DNA of 64,000 bases from Agriotes lineatus (Eukaryota > Arthropoda > Insecta > Coleoptera > Elateridae), in the NCBI GenBank assembly GCA_940337035.1, contig CALNHX010005297.1, positions 45,611 through 109,610 on the forward strand, given 5' to 3'. Below the pieces are notes generated by a model. The model was not told where the DNA came from. It ran no database searches and saw only the letters and a list, made by a program, of their open reading frames with translations. Position 1 is the first letter of the stretch. Each line of letters starts with the position of its first letter. Below are positions 48,473-62,820 of the stretch, in pieces. The translations under genes and the position numbers were made by a program.

Positions 48473-51400
48473 CCGCTGACTATATTTATAGGCATTGTGC
48501 ACACCCCAGCTGCAAATCTTCCGCAAACGTAATATTGAACCTTTAGACTACACAGAAAATAAAATTTTCGTTCTATTTGTTTCGTATGCAAAGCAATTCA
48601 AACGTGTCAAAACGCGTTTGCAGGTATTATTAAAGCTTTTATATATAGTTTGCAATCGGTAGGTAACATTGCGTGACAGCTAAGAATTAAATTGTGCACT
48701 TTTGGAAGCAATCTCTTTGTCGAGGAACCACAGTTAATTAATGTTAGACCGCTGACTATATTTATATGCATTGTGCACACCCCTGTTGCATATCTTCCGC
48801 AAACGAAATATTGAACTTTTAGACTACACAGCAATTAAAATTTTCGTTCGATTTGTTTCGTATGCAAAGCAATTCAAACGTGTCAAAACGCGTTTGCAGG
48901 TATTATTAAAGCTTTTATATATAGTTTGCAATCGGTAGGTAACATTGCGTGACAGCTAAGAATTAAATTGTGCACTTTTGGAAGCAATCTCTTTGTCGAG
49001 GAACCACAGTTAATTAATTATAGACCGCTGACTATATTTATATGCATTGTGCACACCCCAGTTGCATATCTTCCGCAAACGAAATATTGAACTTTTAGAC
49101 TACACAGCAATTAAAATTTTCGTTCGATTTGTTTCGTATGCAAAGCAATTCAAACGTGTCAAAACGCGTTTGCAGGTATTATTAAAGCTTTTATATATAG
49201 TTTGCAATCGGTAGGTAACATTGCGTGACAGCTAAGAATTAAATTGTGCACTTTTGGAAGCACTCTCTTTGTCGAGGAACCACAGTTAATTAATTATAGG
49301 CCGCTGACTATATTTATAGGCATTGTGCACACCCCATTTGCATATCTTCCGCAAACGTAATATTGAACTTTTAGACTACACAGCAAATACAATTTTCGTT
49401 CTATTTGTTTCGTATGCAAAGCAATTCAAACGTGTCAAAACGTGTTTGCAGGTATTATTAAAGCTTTTATATATAGTTTGCAATCGGTAGGTAACATTGC
49501 GTGACAGCTAAGAATTAAATTGTGCACTTTTGGAAGCACTCTCTATGTCGAGGAACCACAGTTAATTAATTATAGACCGCTGACTATATTTATAGGCATT
49601 GTGCACACCCCAGTTGCATATCTTCCGCAAACGTAATATTGAACTTTTAGACTACTCAGCAAATAAAATTTTCGTTCTATTTGTTTCGTATGCAAAGCAA
49701 TTCAAACGTGTCAAAACGCGTTTGCAGGTATTATTAAAGCTTCTATATATAGTTTGCAATCTGTAGGTAACATTGCGTGACACTTAAGAATTGTTTTGTG
49801 CACTTTTGGAAGCACTCTCTTTGTCGAAAAACCACCATTAATCAATTATAGACCGCTGACTATATTTATAGGCATTGTGCACACCCCAGCTGCATATCTT
49901 CCGCAAACGTAATATTGAACTTTTAGACTACACAGCAAATAAAATTTTCGTTCTATTTGTTTCGTATGCAAAGCAATTCAAACGTGTCAAAACGCGTTTG
50001 CAGGTATTATTAAAGCTTTTATATATAGTTTGCAATCGGTAGGTAACATTGCGTGACAGGTAAGAATTAAATTGTGCACTTTTGGAAGCAATCTCTTTGT
50101 CGAGGAACCACAGTTAATTAATTATAGACCGCCGACTATATTTATAGGCATTGTGCACACCCCAGTTGCATATCTTCCGCAAACGTAATATTGAACTTTT
50201 AGACTACACAGCAAATAAAATTTTCGTTCTATTTGTTTCGTATGCAAAGCAATTCAAACGTGTCAAAACACGTTTGCAGGTATTATTAAAGCTTTTATAT
50301 ATAGTTTGCAATCGGTAGGTAACATTGCGTGACAGCTAAGAATTAAATTGTGCACTTTTGGAAGCACTCTCTTTGTCGAGGAACCACAGTTAATTAATTA
50401 TAGGCCGCTGACTATATTTATAGGCATTGTGCACACCCCAGTTGCATATCTTCCGCAAACGTAATATTGAACTTTTAGACTACACAGCAAATAAAATTTT
50501 CGTTCTATTTGTTTCGTATGCAAAGCAATTCAAACGTGTCAAAACGCGTTTGCAGGTATTATTAAAGCTTTTATATATAGTTTGCAATCGGTAGGGAACA
50601 TTGTGTGACAGCTAAGAATTAAATTGTGCACTTTTGGAAGCACTCTTTCTGTCGAGGAACCACAGTTAATTAATTATAGACCGCTGACTATATGTATAGG
50701 CATTGTGCACACCCCAGTTGCATATCTTCCGCAAACGTAATATTGAACTTTTAGACTACACAGCAAATACAATTTTCGTTCTATTTGTTTCGTATGCAAA
50801 GCAATTCAAACGTGTCAGAAAGCGTTTGCAGGTATTATTAAAGCTTCTATATATAGTTTGCAATCTGTAGGTAACATTGCGTGACACTTAAGAATTGTTT
50901 TGTGCACTTTTGGAAGCACTCTCTTTGTCAAAAAACCACCATTAATCAATTATAGACCGCTGACTATATTTATAGGCATTGTGCACACCCCAGCTGCATA
51001 TCTTCCGCAAACGTAATATTGAACTTTTAGACTACACAGCAAATAACATTTTCGTTCTATTTGTTTCGTATGCAAAGCAATTCAAACGTGTCAAAACGCG
51101 TTTGCAGGTATTATTAAAGCTTTTATATATAGTTTGCAATCGGTAGGTAACATTGCGTGACAGCTAAGAATTAAATTGTGCACTTTTGGAAGCAATCTCT
51201 TTGTCGAGGAACCACAGTTAATTAATTATAAACCGCTGACTATATTTATAGGCATTGTGCACACCCCAGTTGCATATCTTCCGCAAACGTAATTTTGAAC
51301 TTTTAGACTACACAGCAAATAAAATTTTCGTTCTATTTGTTTCGTATGCAAAGCAATTCAAACGTGTCAAAACGCGTTTGCAGGTATTATTAAAGCTTTT

Positions 51401-53164
51401 ATATATAGTTTGCAATCGGTAGGTAACATTGCGTGACAGCTAAGAATTAAATTGTGCACTTTTGGAAGCACTCTCTTTGTCGAGGAACCACAGTTAATTA
51501 ATTATAGGCCGCTGACTATATTTATAGGCATTGTGCACACCCCAGTTGCATATCTTCCGCAAACGTAATATTGAACTTTTAGACTACACAGCAAATAAAA
51601 TTTTCGTTCTATTTGTTTCGTATGCAAAGCAATTCAAACGTGTCAAAACGCGTTTGCAGGTATTATTAAAGCTTCTATATATAGTTTGCATTCTGTAGGT
51701 AACATTGCGTGACACTTAAGAATTGTTTTGTGCACTTTTGGAAGCACTCTCTTTGTCGAAAAACCACCATTAATCAATTATAGACCGCTGACTATATTTA
51801 TAGGCATTGTGCACACCCCAGCTGCATATCTTCCGCAAACGTAATATTGAACTTTTAGACTACACAGCAAATAAAATTTTCGTTCTATTTGTTTCGTATG
51901 CAAAGCAATTCAAACGTGTCAAAACGCGTTTGCAGGTATTATTAAAGCTTTTATATATAGTTTTCAATCGGTAGGTAACATTGCGTGACAGGTAAGAATT
52001 AAATTGTGCACTTTTGGAAGCAATCTCTTTGTCGAGGAACCACAGTTAATTAATTATAGACCGCTGACTATATTTATAGGCATTGTGCACACCCCAGTTG
52101 CATATCTTCCGCAAACGTAATATTGAACTTTTAGACTACACAGCAAATACAATTTTCGTTCTATTTGTTTCGTATGCAAAGCAATTCAAACGTGTCAAAA
52201 CGCGTTTGCAGGTATTATTAAAGTTTTTATATATAGTTTGCAATCGGTAGGTAACATTGCGTGACAGCTAAGAATTAAATTGTGCACTTTTGGAAGCACT
52301 CTCTTTGTCGAGGAACCACAGTTAATTAATTATAGACCGCTGACTATATTTATAGGCATTGTGCACACCCCAGTTGCATATCTTCCGCAAACGTAATATT
52401 GAACTTTTAGACTACACAGCAAATAAAATTTTCGTTCTATTTGTTTCGTATGCAAAGCAATTCAAACGTGTCAAAACGCGTTTGCAGGTATTATTAAAGC
52501 TTTTATATATAGTTTGCAATCGGTAGGTAACATTGCGTGACAGCTAAGAATTAAATTGTGCACTTTTGGAAGCAATCTCTTTGTCGAGGAACCACAGTTA
52601 ATTAATTATAGACCGCTGACTATATTTATAGGCATTGTGCACACCCCAGTTGCATATCTTCCGCAAACGTAATTTTGAACTTTTAGACTACACAGCAAAT
52701 AAAATTTTCGTTCTATTTGTTTCGTATGCAAAGCAATTCAAACGTGTCAAAACGCGTTTGCAGGTATTATTAAAGCTTTTATATATAGTTTGCAATCGGT
52801 AGGTAACATTGCGTGACAGCTAAGAATTAAATTGTGCACTTTTGGAAGCACTCTTTCTGTCGAGGAACCACAGTTAATTAATTATAGACCGCTGACTATA
52901 TGTATAGGCATTGTGCACAACCCAGTTGCATATCTTCCGCAAACGTAATATTGAACTTTTAGACTACACAGCAAATACAATTTTCGTTCTATTTGTTTCG
53001 TATGCAAAGCAATTCAAACGTGTCAGAAAGCGTTTGCAGGTATTATTAAAGCTTCTATATATAGTTTGCAATCTGTAGGTAACATTGCGTGACACTTAAG
53101 AATTGTTTTGTGCACTTTTGGAAGCACTCTCTTTGTCGAAAAACCACCATTAATCATTTATATA
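48473..53164. repeat. 17-unit HOR (4692 bp), copy 1
   Basis: Seventeen distinct units in a fixed order, which includes GCAAATCTTCC; CACCCCTGTTGC with CGAAATATTG and CAATTAAAA; a second CAATTAAAA unit with CGTTCGATTTG; CACCCCATTTGC; a B-type unit; a G-type unit; CCGCCGAC; TAGGGAACATTGTG; AGAAAGCG B-type with GTCAAAAAACC; CAAATAACATTTT; TAATTTTGAAC; GCATTCTGTAGG; TTTTCAATCGG G-type; AAAGTTTTT; and a closing TATGTATAGG/GCACAACCC unit. Markers recur exactly 4692 bp later: CCGCCGAC 50129/54821, CCCTGTTG 48781/53473, TTCTGTAGG 51691/56383. Private changes in this copy include AACCTTTAG with CAGAAAATA near 48540-48558, AATGTTAGACC near 48742 and ACTACTCAGC near 49652. Confidence 0.93.
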
Positions 53165-56100
53165 CCGCTGACTATATTTATAGGCATTGTGCACACCCCA
53201 GCTGCAAATCTTCCGCAAACGTAATATTGAACTTTTAGACTACACAGCAAATAAAATTTTCGTTCTATTTGTTTCGTATGCAAAGCAATTCAAACGTGTC
53301 AAAACGCGTTTGCAGGTATTATTAAAGCTTTTATATATAGTTTGCAATCGGTAGGTAACATTGCGTGACAGCTAAGAATTAAATTGTGCACTTTTGGAAG
53401 CAATCTCTTTGTCGAGGAACCACAGTTAATTAATTATAGACCGCTGACTATATTTATATGCATTGTGCACACCCCTGTTGCATATCTTCCGCAAACGAAA
53501 TATTGAACTTTTAGACTACACAGCAATTAAAATTTTCGTTCGATTTGTTTCGTATGCAAAGCAATTCAAACGTGTCAAAACGCGTTTGCAGGTATTATTA
53601 AAGCTTTTATATATAGTTTGCAATCGGTAGGTAACATTGCGTGACAGCTAAGAATTAAATTGTGCACTTTTGGAAGCAATCTCTTTGTCGAGGAACCACA
53701 GTTAATTAATTATAGACCGCTGACTATATTTATATGCATTGTGCACACCCCAGTTGCATATCTTCCGCAAACGAAATATTGAACTTTTAGACTACACAGC
53801 AATTAAAATTTTCGTTCGATTTGTTTCGTATGCAAAGCAATTCAAACGTGTCAAAACGCGTTTGCAGGTATTATTAAAGCTTTTATATATAGTTTGCAAT
53901 CGGTAGGTAACATTGCGTGACAGCTAAGAATTAAATTGTGCACTTTTGGAAGCACTCTCTTTGTCGAGGAACCACAGTTAATTAATTATAGGCCGCTGAC
54001 TATATTTATAGGCATTGTGCACACCCCATTTGCATATCTTCCGCAAACGTAATATTGAACTTTTAGACTACACAGCAAATACAATTTTCGTTCTATTTGT
54101 TTCGTATGCAAAGCAATTCAAACGTGTCAAAACGTGTTTGCAGGTATTATTAAAGCTTTTATATATAGTTTGCAATCGGTAGGTAACATTGCGTGACAGC
54201 TAAGAATTAAATTGTGCACTTTTGGAAGCACTCTCTATGTCGAGGAACCACAGTTAATTAATTATAGACCGCTGACTATATTTATAGGCATTGTGCACAC
54301 CCCAGTTGCATATCTTCCGCAAACGTAATATTGAACTTTTAGACTACACAGCAAATAAAATTTTCGTTCTATTTGTTTCGTATGCAAAGCAATTCAAACG
54401 TGTCAAAACGCGTTTGCAGGTATTATTAAAGCTTCTATATATAGTTTGCAATCTGTAGGTAACATTGCGTGACACTTAAGAATTGTTTTGTGCACTTTTG
54501 GAAGCACTCTCTTTGTCGAAAAACCACCATTAATCAATTATAGACCGCTGACTATATTTATAGGCATTGTGCACACCCCAGCTGCATATCTTCCGCAAAC
54601 GTAATATTGAACTTTTAGACTACACAGCAAATAAAATTTTCGTTCTATTTGTTTCGTATGCAAAGCAATTCAAACGTGTCAAAACGCGTTTGCAGGTATT
54701 ATTAAAGCTTTTATATATAGTTTGCAATCGGTAGGTAACATTGCGTGACAGGTAAGAATTAAATTGTGCACTTTTGGAAGCAATCTCTTTGTCGAGGAAC
54801 CACAGTTAATTAATTATAGACCGCCGACTATATTTATAGGCATTGTGCACACCCCAGTTGCATATCTTCCGCAAACGTAATATTGAACTTTTAGACTACA
54901 CAGCAAATAAAATTTTCGTTCTATTTGTTTCGTATGCAAAGCAATTCAAACGTGTCAAAACACGTTTGCAGGTATTATTAAAGCTTTTATATATAGTTTG
55001 CAATCGGTAGGTAACATTGCGTGACAGCTAAGAATTAAATTGTGCACTTTTGGAAGCACTCTCTTTGTCGAGGAACCACAGTTAATTAATTATAGGCCGC
55101 TGACTATATTTATAGGCATTGTGCACACCCCAGTTGCATATCTTCCGCAAACGTAATATTGAACTTTTAGACTACACAGCAAATAAAATTTTCGTTCTAT
55201 TTGTTTCGTATGCAAAGCAATTCAAACGTGTCAAAACGCGTTTGCAGGTATTATTAAAGCTTTTATATATAGTTTGCAATCGGTAGGGAACATTGTGTGA
55301 CAGCTAAGAATTAAATTGTGCACTTTTGGAAGCACTCTTTCTGTCGAGGAACCACAGTTAATTAATTATAGACCGCTGACTATATGTATAGGCATTGTGC
55401 ACACCCCAGTTGCATATCTTCCGCAAACGTAATATTGAACTTTTAGACTACACAGCAAATACAATTTTCGTTCTATTTGTTTCGTATGCAAAGCAATTCA
55501 AACGTGTCAGAAAGCGTTTGCAGGTATTATTAAAGCTTCTATATATAGTTTGCAATCTGTAGGTAACATTGCGTGACACTTAAGAATTGTTTTGTGCACT
55601 TTTGGAAGCACTCTCTTTGTCAAAAAACCACCATTAATCAATTATAGACCGCTGACTATATTTATAGGCATTGTGCACACCCCAGCTGCATATCTTCCGC
55701 AAACGTAATATTGAACTTTTAGACTACACAGCAAATAACATTTTCGTTCTATTTGTTTCGTATGCAAAGCAATTCAAACGTGTCAAAACGCGTTTGCAGG
55801 TATTATTAAAGCTTTTATATATAGTTTGCAATCGGTAGGTAACATTGCGTGACAGCTAAGAATTAAATTGTGCACTTTTGGAAGCAATCTCTTTGTCGAG
55901 GAACCACAGTTAATTAATTATAAACCGCTGACTATATTTATAGGCATTGTGCACACCCCAGTTGCATATCTTCCGCAAACGTAATTTTGAACTTTTAGAC
56001 TACACAGCAAATAAAATTTTCGTTCTATTTGTTTCGTATGCAAAGCAATTCAAACGTGTCAAAACGCGTTTGCAGGTATTATTAAAGCTTTTATATATAG

Positions 56101-57856
56101 TTTGCAATCGGTAGGTAACATTGCGTGACAGCTAAGAATTAAATTGTGCACTTTTGGAAGCACTCTCTTTGTCGAGGAACCACAGTTAATTAATTATAGG
56201 CCGCTGACTATATTTATAGGCATTGTGCACACCCCAGTTGCATATCTTCCGCAAACGTAATATTGAACTTTTAGACTACACAGCAAATAAAATTTTCGTT
56301 CTATTTGTTTCGTATGCAAAGCAATTCAAACGTGTCAAAACGCGTTTGCAGGTATTATTAAAGCTTCTATATATAGTTTGCATTCTGTAGGTAACATTGC
56401 GTGACACTTAAGAATTGTTTTGTGCACTTTTGGAAGCACTCTCTTTGTCGAAAAACCACCATTAATCAATTATAGACCGCTGACTATATTTATAGGCATT
56501 GTGCACACCCCAGCTGCATATCTTCCGCAAACGTAATATTGAACTTTTAGACTACACAGCAAATAAAATTTTCGTTCTATTTGTTTCGTATGCAAAGCAA
56601 TTCAAACGTGTCAAAACGCGTTTGCAGGTATTATTAAAGCTTTTATATATAGTTTTCAATCGGTAGGTAACATTGCGTGACAGGTAAGAATTAAATTGTG
56701 CACTTTTGGAAGCAATCTCTTTGTCGAGGAACCACAGTTAATTAATTATAGACCGCTGACTATATTTATAGGCATTGTGCACACCCCAGTTGCATATCTT
56801 CCGCAAACGTAATATTGAACTTTTAGACTACACAGCAAATAAAATTTTCGTTCTATTTGTTTCGTATGCAAAGCAATTCAAACGTGTCAAAACGCGTTTG
56901 CAGGTATTATTAAAGTTTTTATATATAGTTTGCAATCGGTAGGTAACATTGCGTGACAGCTAAGAATTAAATTGTGCACTTTTGGAAGCACTCTCTTTGT
57001 CGAGGAACCACAGTTAATTAATTATAGACCGCTGACTATATTTATAGGCATTGTGCACACCCCAGTTGCATATCTTCCGCAAACGTAATATTGAACTTTT
57101 AGACTACACAGCAAATAAAATTTTCGTTCTATTTGTTTCGTATGCAAAGCAATTCAAACGTGTCAAAACGCGTTTGCAGGTATTATTAAAGCTTTTATAT
57201 ATAGTTTGCAATCGGTAGGTAACATTGCGTGACAGCTAAGAATTAAATTGTGCACTTTTGGAAGCAATCTCTTTGTCGAGGAACCACAGTTAATTAATTA
57301 TAGACCGCTGACTATATTTATAGGCATTGTGCACACCCCAGTTGCATATCTTCCGCAAACGTAATTTTGAACTTTTAGACTACACAGCAAATAAAATTTT
57401 CGTTCTATTTGTTTCGTATGCAAAGCAATTCAAACGTGTCAAAACGCGTTTGCAGGTATTATTAAAGCTTTTATATATAGTTTGCAATCGGTAGGTAACA
57501 TTGCGTGACAGCTAAGAATTAAATTGTGCACTTTTGGAAGCACTCTTTCTGTCGAGGAACCACAGTTAATTAATTATAGACCGCTGACTATATGTATAGG
57601 CATTGTGCACAACCCAGTTGCATATCTTCCGCAAACGTAATATTGAACTTTTAGACTACACAGCAAATAAAATTTTCGTTCTATTTGTTTCGTATGCAAA
57701 GCAATTCAAACGTGTCAGAAAGCGTTTGCAGGTATTATTAAAGCTTCTATATATAGTTTGCAATCTGTAGGTAACATTGCGTGACACTTAAGAATTGTTT
57801 TGTGCACTTTTGGAAGCACTCTCTTTGTCGAAAAACCACCATTAATCATTTATATA
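53165..57856. repeat. 17-unit HOR (4692 bp), copy 2
   Basis: Same seventeen units as copy 1, with only scattered single-base differences seen (for example AATAAA at about 56838 where copy 1 has AATACA at about 52146). Both copies end with CCATTAATCATTTATATA. The next unit at 57857 begins a third copy, which is soon replaced by a 5-unit amplification. Confidence 0.93.
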
Positions 57857-59235
57857 CCGCTGACTATATTTATAGGCATTGTGCACACCCCAGCTGCAAA
57901 TCTTCCGCAAACGTAATATTGAACTTTTAGACTACACAGCAAATAAAATTTTCGTTCTATTTGTTTCGTATGCAAAGCAATTCAAACGTGTCAAAACGCG
58001 TTTGCAGGTATTATTAAAGCTTTTATATATAGTTTGCAATCGGTAGGTAACATTGCGTGACAGCTTAGAATTAAATTGTGCACTTTTGGAAGCAATCTCT
58101 TTGTCGAGGAACCACAGTTAATTAATTATAGACCGCTGACTATATTTATATGCATTGTGCACACCCCAGTTGCATATCTTCCGCAAACGAAATATTGAAC
58201 TTTTAGACTACACAGCAATTAAAATTTTCGTTCTATTTGTTTCGTATGCAAAGCAATTCAAACGTGTCAAAACGCGTTTGCAGGTATTATTAAAGCTTTT
58301 ATATATAGTTTGCAATCGGTAGGTAACATTGCGTGACAGCTAAGAATTAAATTGTGCACTTTTGGAAGCACTCTCTTTGTCGAGGAACCACAGTTAATTA
58401 ATTATAGACCGCTGACTATATTTATAGGCATTGTGCACACCCCAGGTGCATATCTTCCGCAAACGTAATATTGAACTTTTATACTACACAGCAAATAAAA
58501 TTTTCGTTCTATAATTTCGTATGCAAAGCAATTCAAACGTGTCAAAACGCGTTTGCAGGTATTAGTAAAGCTTTTATATATAGTTTGCAATCGGTAGGTA
58601 ACATTGCGTGACAGCTAAGAATTAAATTGTGCACTTTTGGAAGCACTCTCTTTGTCGAGGAACCACAGTTAATTAATTATAGACCGCTGACTATATTTAT
58701 AGGCATTGTGCACACCCCAGTTGCATATCTTCCGCAAACGTAATATTGAACTTTTAGACTACACAGCAAATAAAATTTTCGTTCTATTTGTTTCGTATGC
58801 AAAGCAATTCAAACGTGTCAAAACGCGTTTGCAGGTATTATTAAAGTTTTTATATATAGTTTGCAATCGGTAGGTAACATTGCGTGACAGCTAAGAATTA
58901 AATTGTGCACTTTTGGAAGCACTCTTTCTGTCGAGGAACCACAGTTAATTAATTATAGACCGCTGACTATATGTATAGGCATTGTGCACAACCCAGTTGC
59001 ATATCTTCCGCAAACGTAATATTGAACTTTTAGACTACACAGCAAATACAATTTTCGTTCTATTTGTTTCGTATGCAAAGCAATTCAAACGTGTCAGAAA
59101 GCGTTTGCAGGTATTATTAAAGCTTCTATATATAGTTTGCAATCTGTAGGTAACATTGCGTGACACTTAAGAATTGTTTTGTGCACTTTTGGAAGCACTC
59201 TCTTTGTCGAAAAACCACCATTAATCATTTATATA
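57857..59235. repeat. 1379-bp 5-unit HOR, copy 1
   Basis: Units: GCAAATCTTCC A-type (with the private change CAGCTTAGAA); CGAAATATTG/CAATTAAAA; G-variant with TTCTATAATTTCG, one base short; AAAGTTTTT with CTCTTTCT; TATGTATAGG/GCACAACCC with AGAAAGCG and a B-type tail ending CATTTATATA. The first two units and the last are units of the 17-unit HOR; the third is new. This copy has TTTTATACTAC and TATTAGTAAAG in its third unit. Confidence 0.92.
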
Positions 59236-60614
59236 CCGCTGACTATATTTATAGGCATTGTGCACACCCCAGCTGCAAATCTTCCGCAAACGTAATATTG
59301 ACCTTTTAGACTACACAGCAAATAAAATTTTCGTTCTATTTGTTTCGTATGCAAAGCAATTCATACGTGTCAAAACGCGTTTGCAGGTATTATTAAAGCT
59401 TTTATATATAGTTTGCAATCGGTAGGTAACATTGCGTGACAGCTAAGAATTAAATTGTGCACTTTTGGAAGCAATCTCTTTGTCGAGGAACCACAGTTAA
59501 TTAATTATAGACCGCTGACTATATTTATATGCATTGTGCACACCCCAGTTGCATATCTTCCGCAAACGAAATATTGAACTTTTAGACTACACAGCAATTA
59601 AAATTTTCGTTCTATTTGTTTCGTATGCAAAGCAATTCAAACGTGTCAAAACGCGTTTGCAGGTATTATTAAAGCTTTTATATATAGTTTGCAATCGGTA
59701 GGTAACATTGCGTGACAGCTAAGAATTAAATTGTGCACTTTTGGAAGCACTCTCTTTGTCGAGGAACCACAGTTAATTAATTATAGACCGCTGACTATAT
59801 TTATAGGCATTGTGCACACCCCAGGTGCATATCTTCCGCAAACGTAATATTGAACTTTTAGACTACACAGCAAATAAAATTTTCGTTCTATAATTTCGTA
59901 TGCAAAGCAATTCAAACGTGTCAAAACGCGTTTGCAGGTATTATTAAAGCTTTTATATATAGTTTTCAATCGGTAGGTAACATTGCGTGACAGCTAAGAA
60001 TTAAATTGTGCACTTTTGGAAGCACTCTCTTTGTCGAGGAACCACAGTTAATTAATTATAGGCCGCTGACTATATTTATAGGCATTGTGCACACCCCAGT
60101 TGCATATCTTCCGCAAACGTAATATTGAACTTTTAGACTACACAGCAAATAAAATTTTCGTTCTATTTGTTTCGTATGCAAAGCAATTCAAACGTGTCAA
60201 AACGCGTTTGCAGGTATTATTAAAGCTTTTATATATAGTTTGCAATCGGTAGGTAACATTGCGTGACAGCTAAGAATTAAATTGTGCACTTTTGGAAGCA
60301 CTCTTTCTGTCGAGGAACCACAGTTAATTAATTATAGACCGCTGACTATATGTATAGGCATTGTGCACAACCCAGTTGCATATCTTCCGCAAACGTAATA
60401 TTGAACTTTTAGACTACACAGCAAATACAATTTTCGTTCTATTTGTTTCGTATGCAAAGCAATTCAAACGTGTCAGAAAGCGTTTGCAGGTATTATTAAA
60501 GCTTCTATATATAGTTTGCAATCTGTAGGTAACATTGCGTGACACTTAAGAATTGTTTTGTGCACTTTTGGAAGCACTCTCTTTGTCGAAAAACCACCAT
60601 TAATCATTTATATA
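59236..60614. repeat. 1379-bp 5-unit HOR, copy 2
   Basis: Same five-unit order, but with ATTGACCTTTTAG and TTCATACGTG in the first unit, TTTTAGACTAC and TTTTCAATCGG in the third, and an ATAGGCC-preceded fourth unit with AAAGCTTTT. These features are shared with copy 4 and not with copies 1 and 3. Confidence 0.92.
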
Positions 60615-61993
60615 CCGCTGACTATATTTATAGGCATTGTGCACACCCCAGCTGCAAATCTTCCGCAAACGTAATATTGAACTTTTAGACTACACAGCAA
60701 ATAAAATTTTCGTTCTATTTGTTTCGTATGCAAAGCAATTCAAACGTGTCAAAACGCGTTTGCAGGTATTATTAAAGCTTTTATATATAGTTTGCAATCG
60801 GTAGGTAACATTGCGTGACAGCTAAGAATTAAATTGTGCACTTTTGGAAGCAATCTCTTTGTCGAGGAACCACAGTTAATTAATTATAGACCGCTGACTA
60901 TATTTATATGCATTGTGCACACCCCAGTTGCATATCTTCCGCAAACGAAATATTGAACTTTTAGACTACACAGCAATTAAAATTTTCGTTCTATTTGTTT
61001 CGTATGCAAAGCAATTCAAACGTGTCAAAACGCGTTTGCAGGTATTATTAAAGCTTTTATATATAGTTTGCAATCGGTAGGTAACATTGCGTGACAGCTA
61101 AGAATTAAATTGTGCACTTTTGGAAGCACTCTCTTTGTCGAGGAACCACAGTTAATTAATTATAGACCGCTGACTATATTTATAGGCATTGTGCACACCC
61201 CAGGTGCATATCTTCCGCAAACGTAATATTGAACTTTTATACTACACAGCAAATAAAATTTTCGTTCTATAATTTCGTATGCAAAGCAATTCAAACGTGT
61301 CAAAACGCGTTTGCAGGTATTAGTAAAGCTTTTATATATAGTTTGCAATCGGTAGGTAACATTGCGTGACAGCTAAGAATTAAATTGTGCACTTTTGGAA
61401 GCACTCTCTTTGTCGAGGAACCACAGTTAATTAATTATAGACCGCTGACTATATGTATAGGCATTGTGCACACCCCAGTTGCATATCTTCCGCAAACGTA
61501 ATATTGAACTTTTAGACTACACAGCAAATAAAATTTTCGTTCTATTTGTTTCGTATGCAAAGCAATTCAAACGTGTCAAAACGCGTTTGCAGGTATTATT
61601 AAAGTTTTTATATATAGTTTGCAATCGGTAGGTAACATTGCGTGACAGCTAAGAATTAAATTGTGCACTTTTGGAAGCACTCTTTCTGTCGAGGAACCAC
61701 AGTTAATTAATTATAGACCGCTGACTATATGTATAGGCATTGTGCACAACCCAGTTGCATATCTTCCGCAAACGTAATATTGAACTTTTAGACTACACAG
61801 CAAATACAATTTTCGTTCTATTTGTTTCGTATGCAAAGCAATTCAAACGTGTCAGAAAGCGTTTGCAGGTATTATTAAAGCTTCTATATATAGTTTGCAA
61901 TCTGTAGGTAACATTGCGTGACACTTAAGAATTGTTTTGTGCACTTTTGGAAGCACTCTCTTTGTCGAAAAACCACCATTAATCATTTATATA
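60615..61993. repeat. 1379-bp 5-unit HOR, copy 3
   Basis: Matches copy 1 (57857) in TTTTATACTAC, TATTAGTAAAG and AAAGTTTTT, 2758 bp downstream. A small difference is TATATGTATAGG in its fourth unit, where copy 1 has TATATTTATAGG. The 1-bp deletion in TTCTATAATTTCG is kept. Confidence 0.92.
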
Positions 61994-62820
61994 CCGCTGA
62001 CTATATTTATAGGCATTGTGCACACCCCAGCTGCAAATCTTCCGCAAACGTAATATTGACCTTTTAGACTACACAGCAAATAAAATTTTCGTTCTATTTG
62101 TTTCGTATGCAAAGCAATTCATACGTGTCAAAACGCGTTTGCAGGTATTATTAAAGCTTTTATATATAGTTTGCAATCGGTAGGTAACATTGCGTGACAG
62201 CTAAGAATTAAATTGTGCACTTTTGGAAGCAATCTCTTTGTCGAGGAACCACAGTTAATTAATTATAGACCGCTGACTATATTTATATGCATTGTGCACA
62301 CCCCAGTTGCATATCTTCCGCAAACGAAATATTGAACTTTTAGACTACACAGCAATTAAAATTTTCGTTCTATTTGTTTCGTATGCAAAGCAATTCAAAC
62401 GTGTCAAAACGCGTTTGCAGGTATTATTAAAGCTTTTATATATAGTTTGCAATCGGTAGGTAACATTGCGTGACAGCTAAGAATTAAATTGTGCACTTTT
62501 GGAAGCACTCTCTTTGTCGAGGAACCACAGTTAATTAATTATAGACCGCTGACTATATTTATAGGCATTGTGCACACCCCAGGTGCATATCTTCCGCAAA
62601 CGTAATATTGAACTTTTAGACTACACAGCAAATAAAATTTTCGTTCTATAATTTCGTATGCAAAGCAATTCAAACGTGTCAAAACGCGTTTGCAGGTATT
62701 ATTAAAGCTTTTATATATAGTTTTCAATCGGTAGGTAACATTGCGTGACAGCTAAGAATTAAATTGTGCACTTTTGGAAGCACTCTCTTTGTCGAGGAAC
62801 CACAGTTAATTAATTATAGG
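61994..62820. repeat. 1379-bp 5-unit HOR, copy 4 (partial, three units)
   Basis: Matches copy 2 (59236) 2758 bp upstream: ATTGACCTTTTAG, TTCATACGTG, TTTTAGACTAC and TTTTCAATCGG all recur. The unit that follows at 62821 is preceded by ATAGGCC like the fourth unit of copy 2, but it has GGTAAGTAAC and CTCTCTTT and then leaves the series, so the HOR ends here or within that unit. Confidence 0.88.

Noticed and set aside
48607..48834. 75-codon minus-strand frame
   Set aside because: Lies wholly in satellite and depends on private substitutions of the first 17-unit copy; the second copy does not keep it.
58402..58590. 62-codon minus-strand frames at 58402, 59781, 61160 and 62539
   Set aside because: They also open at TTG (complement of CAA) and exist only because the 1-bp deletion in TTCTATAATTTCG shifts the frame in that HOR unit. 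Their even spacing of 1379 bp is the HOR period.
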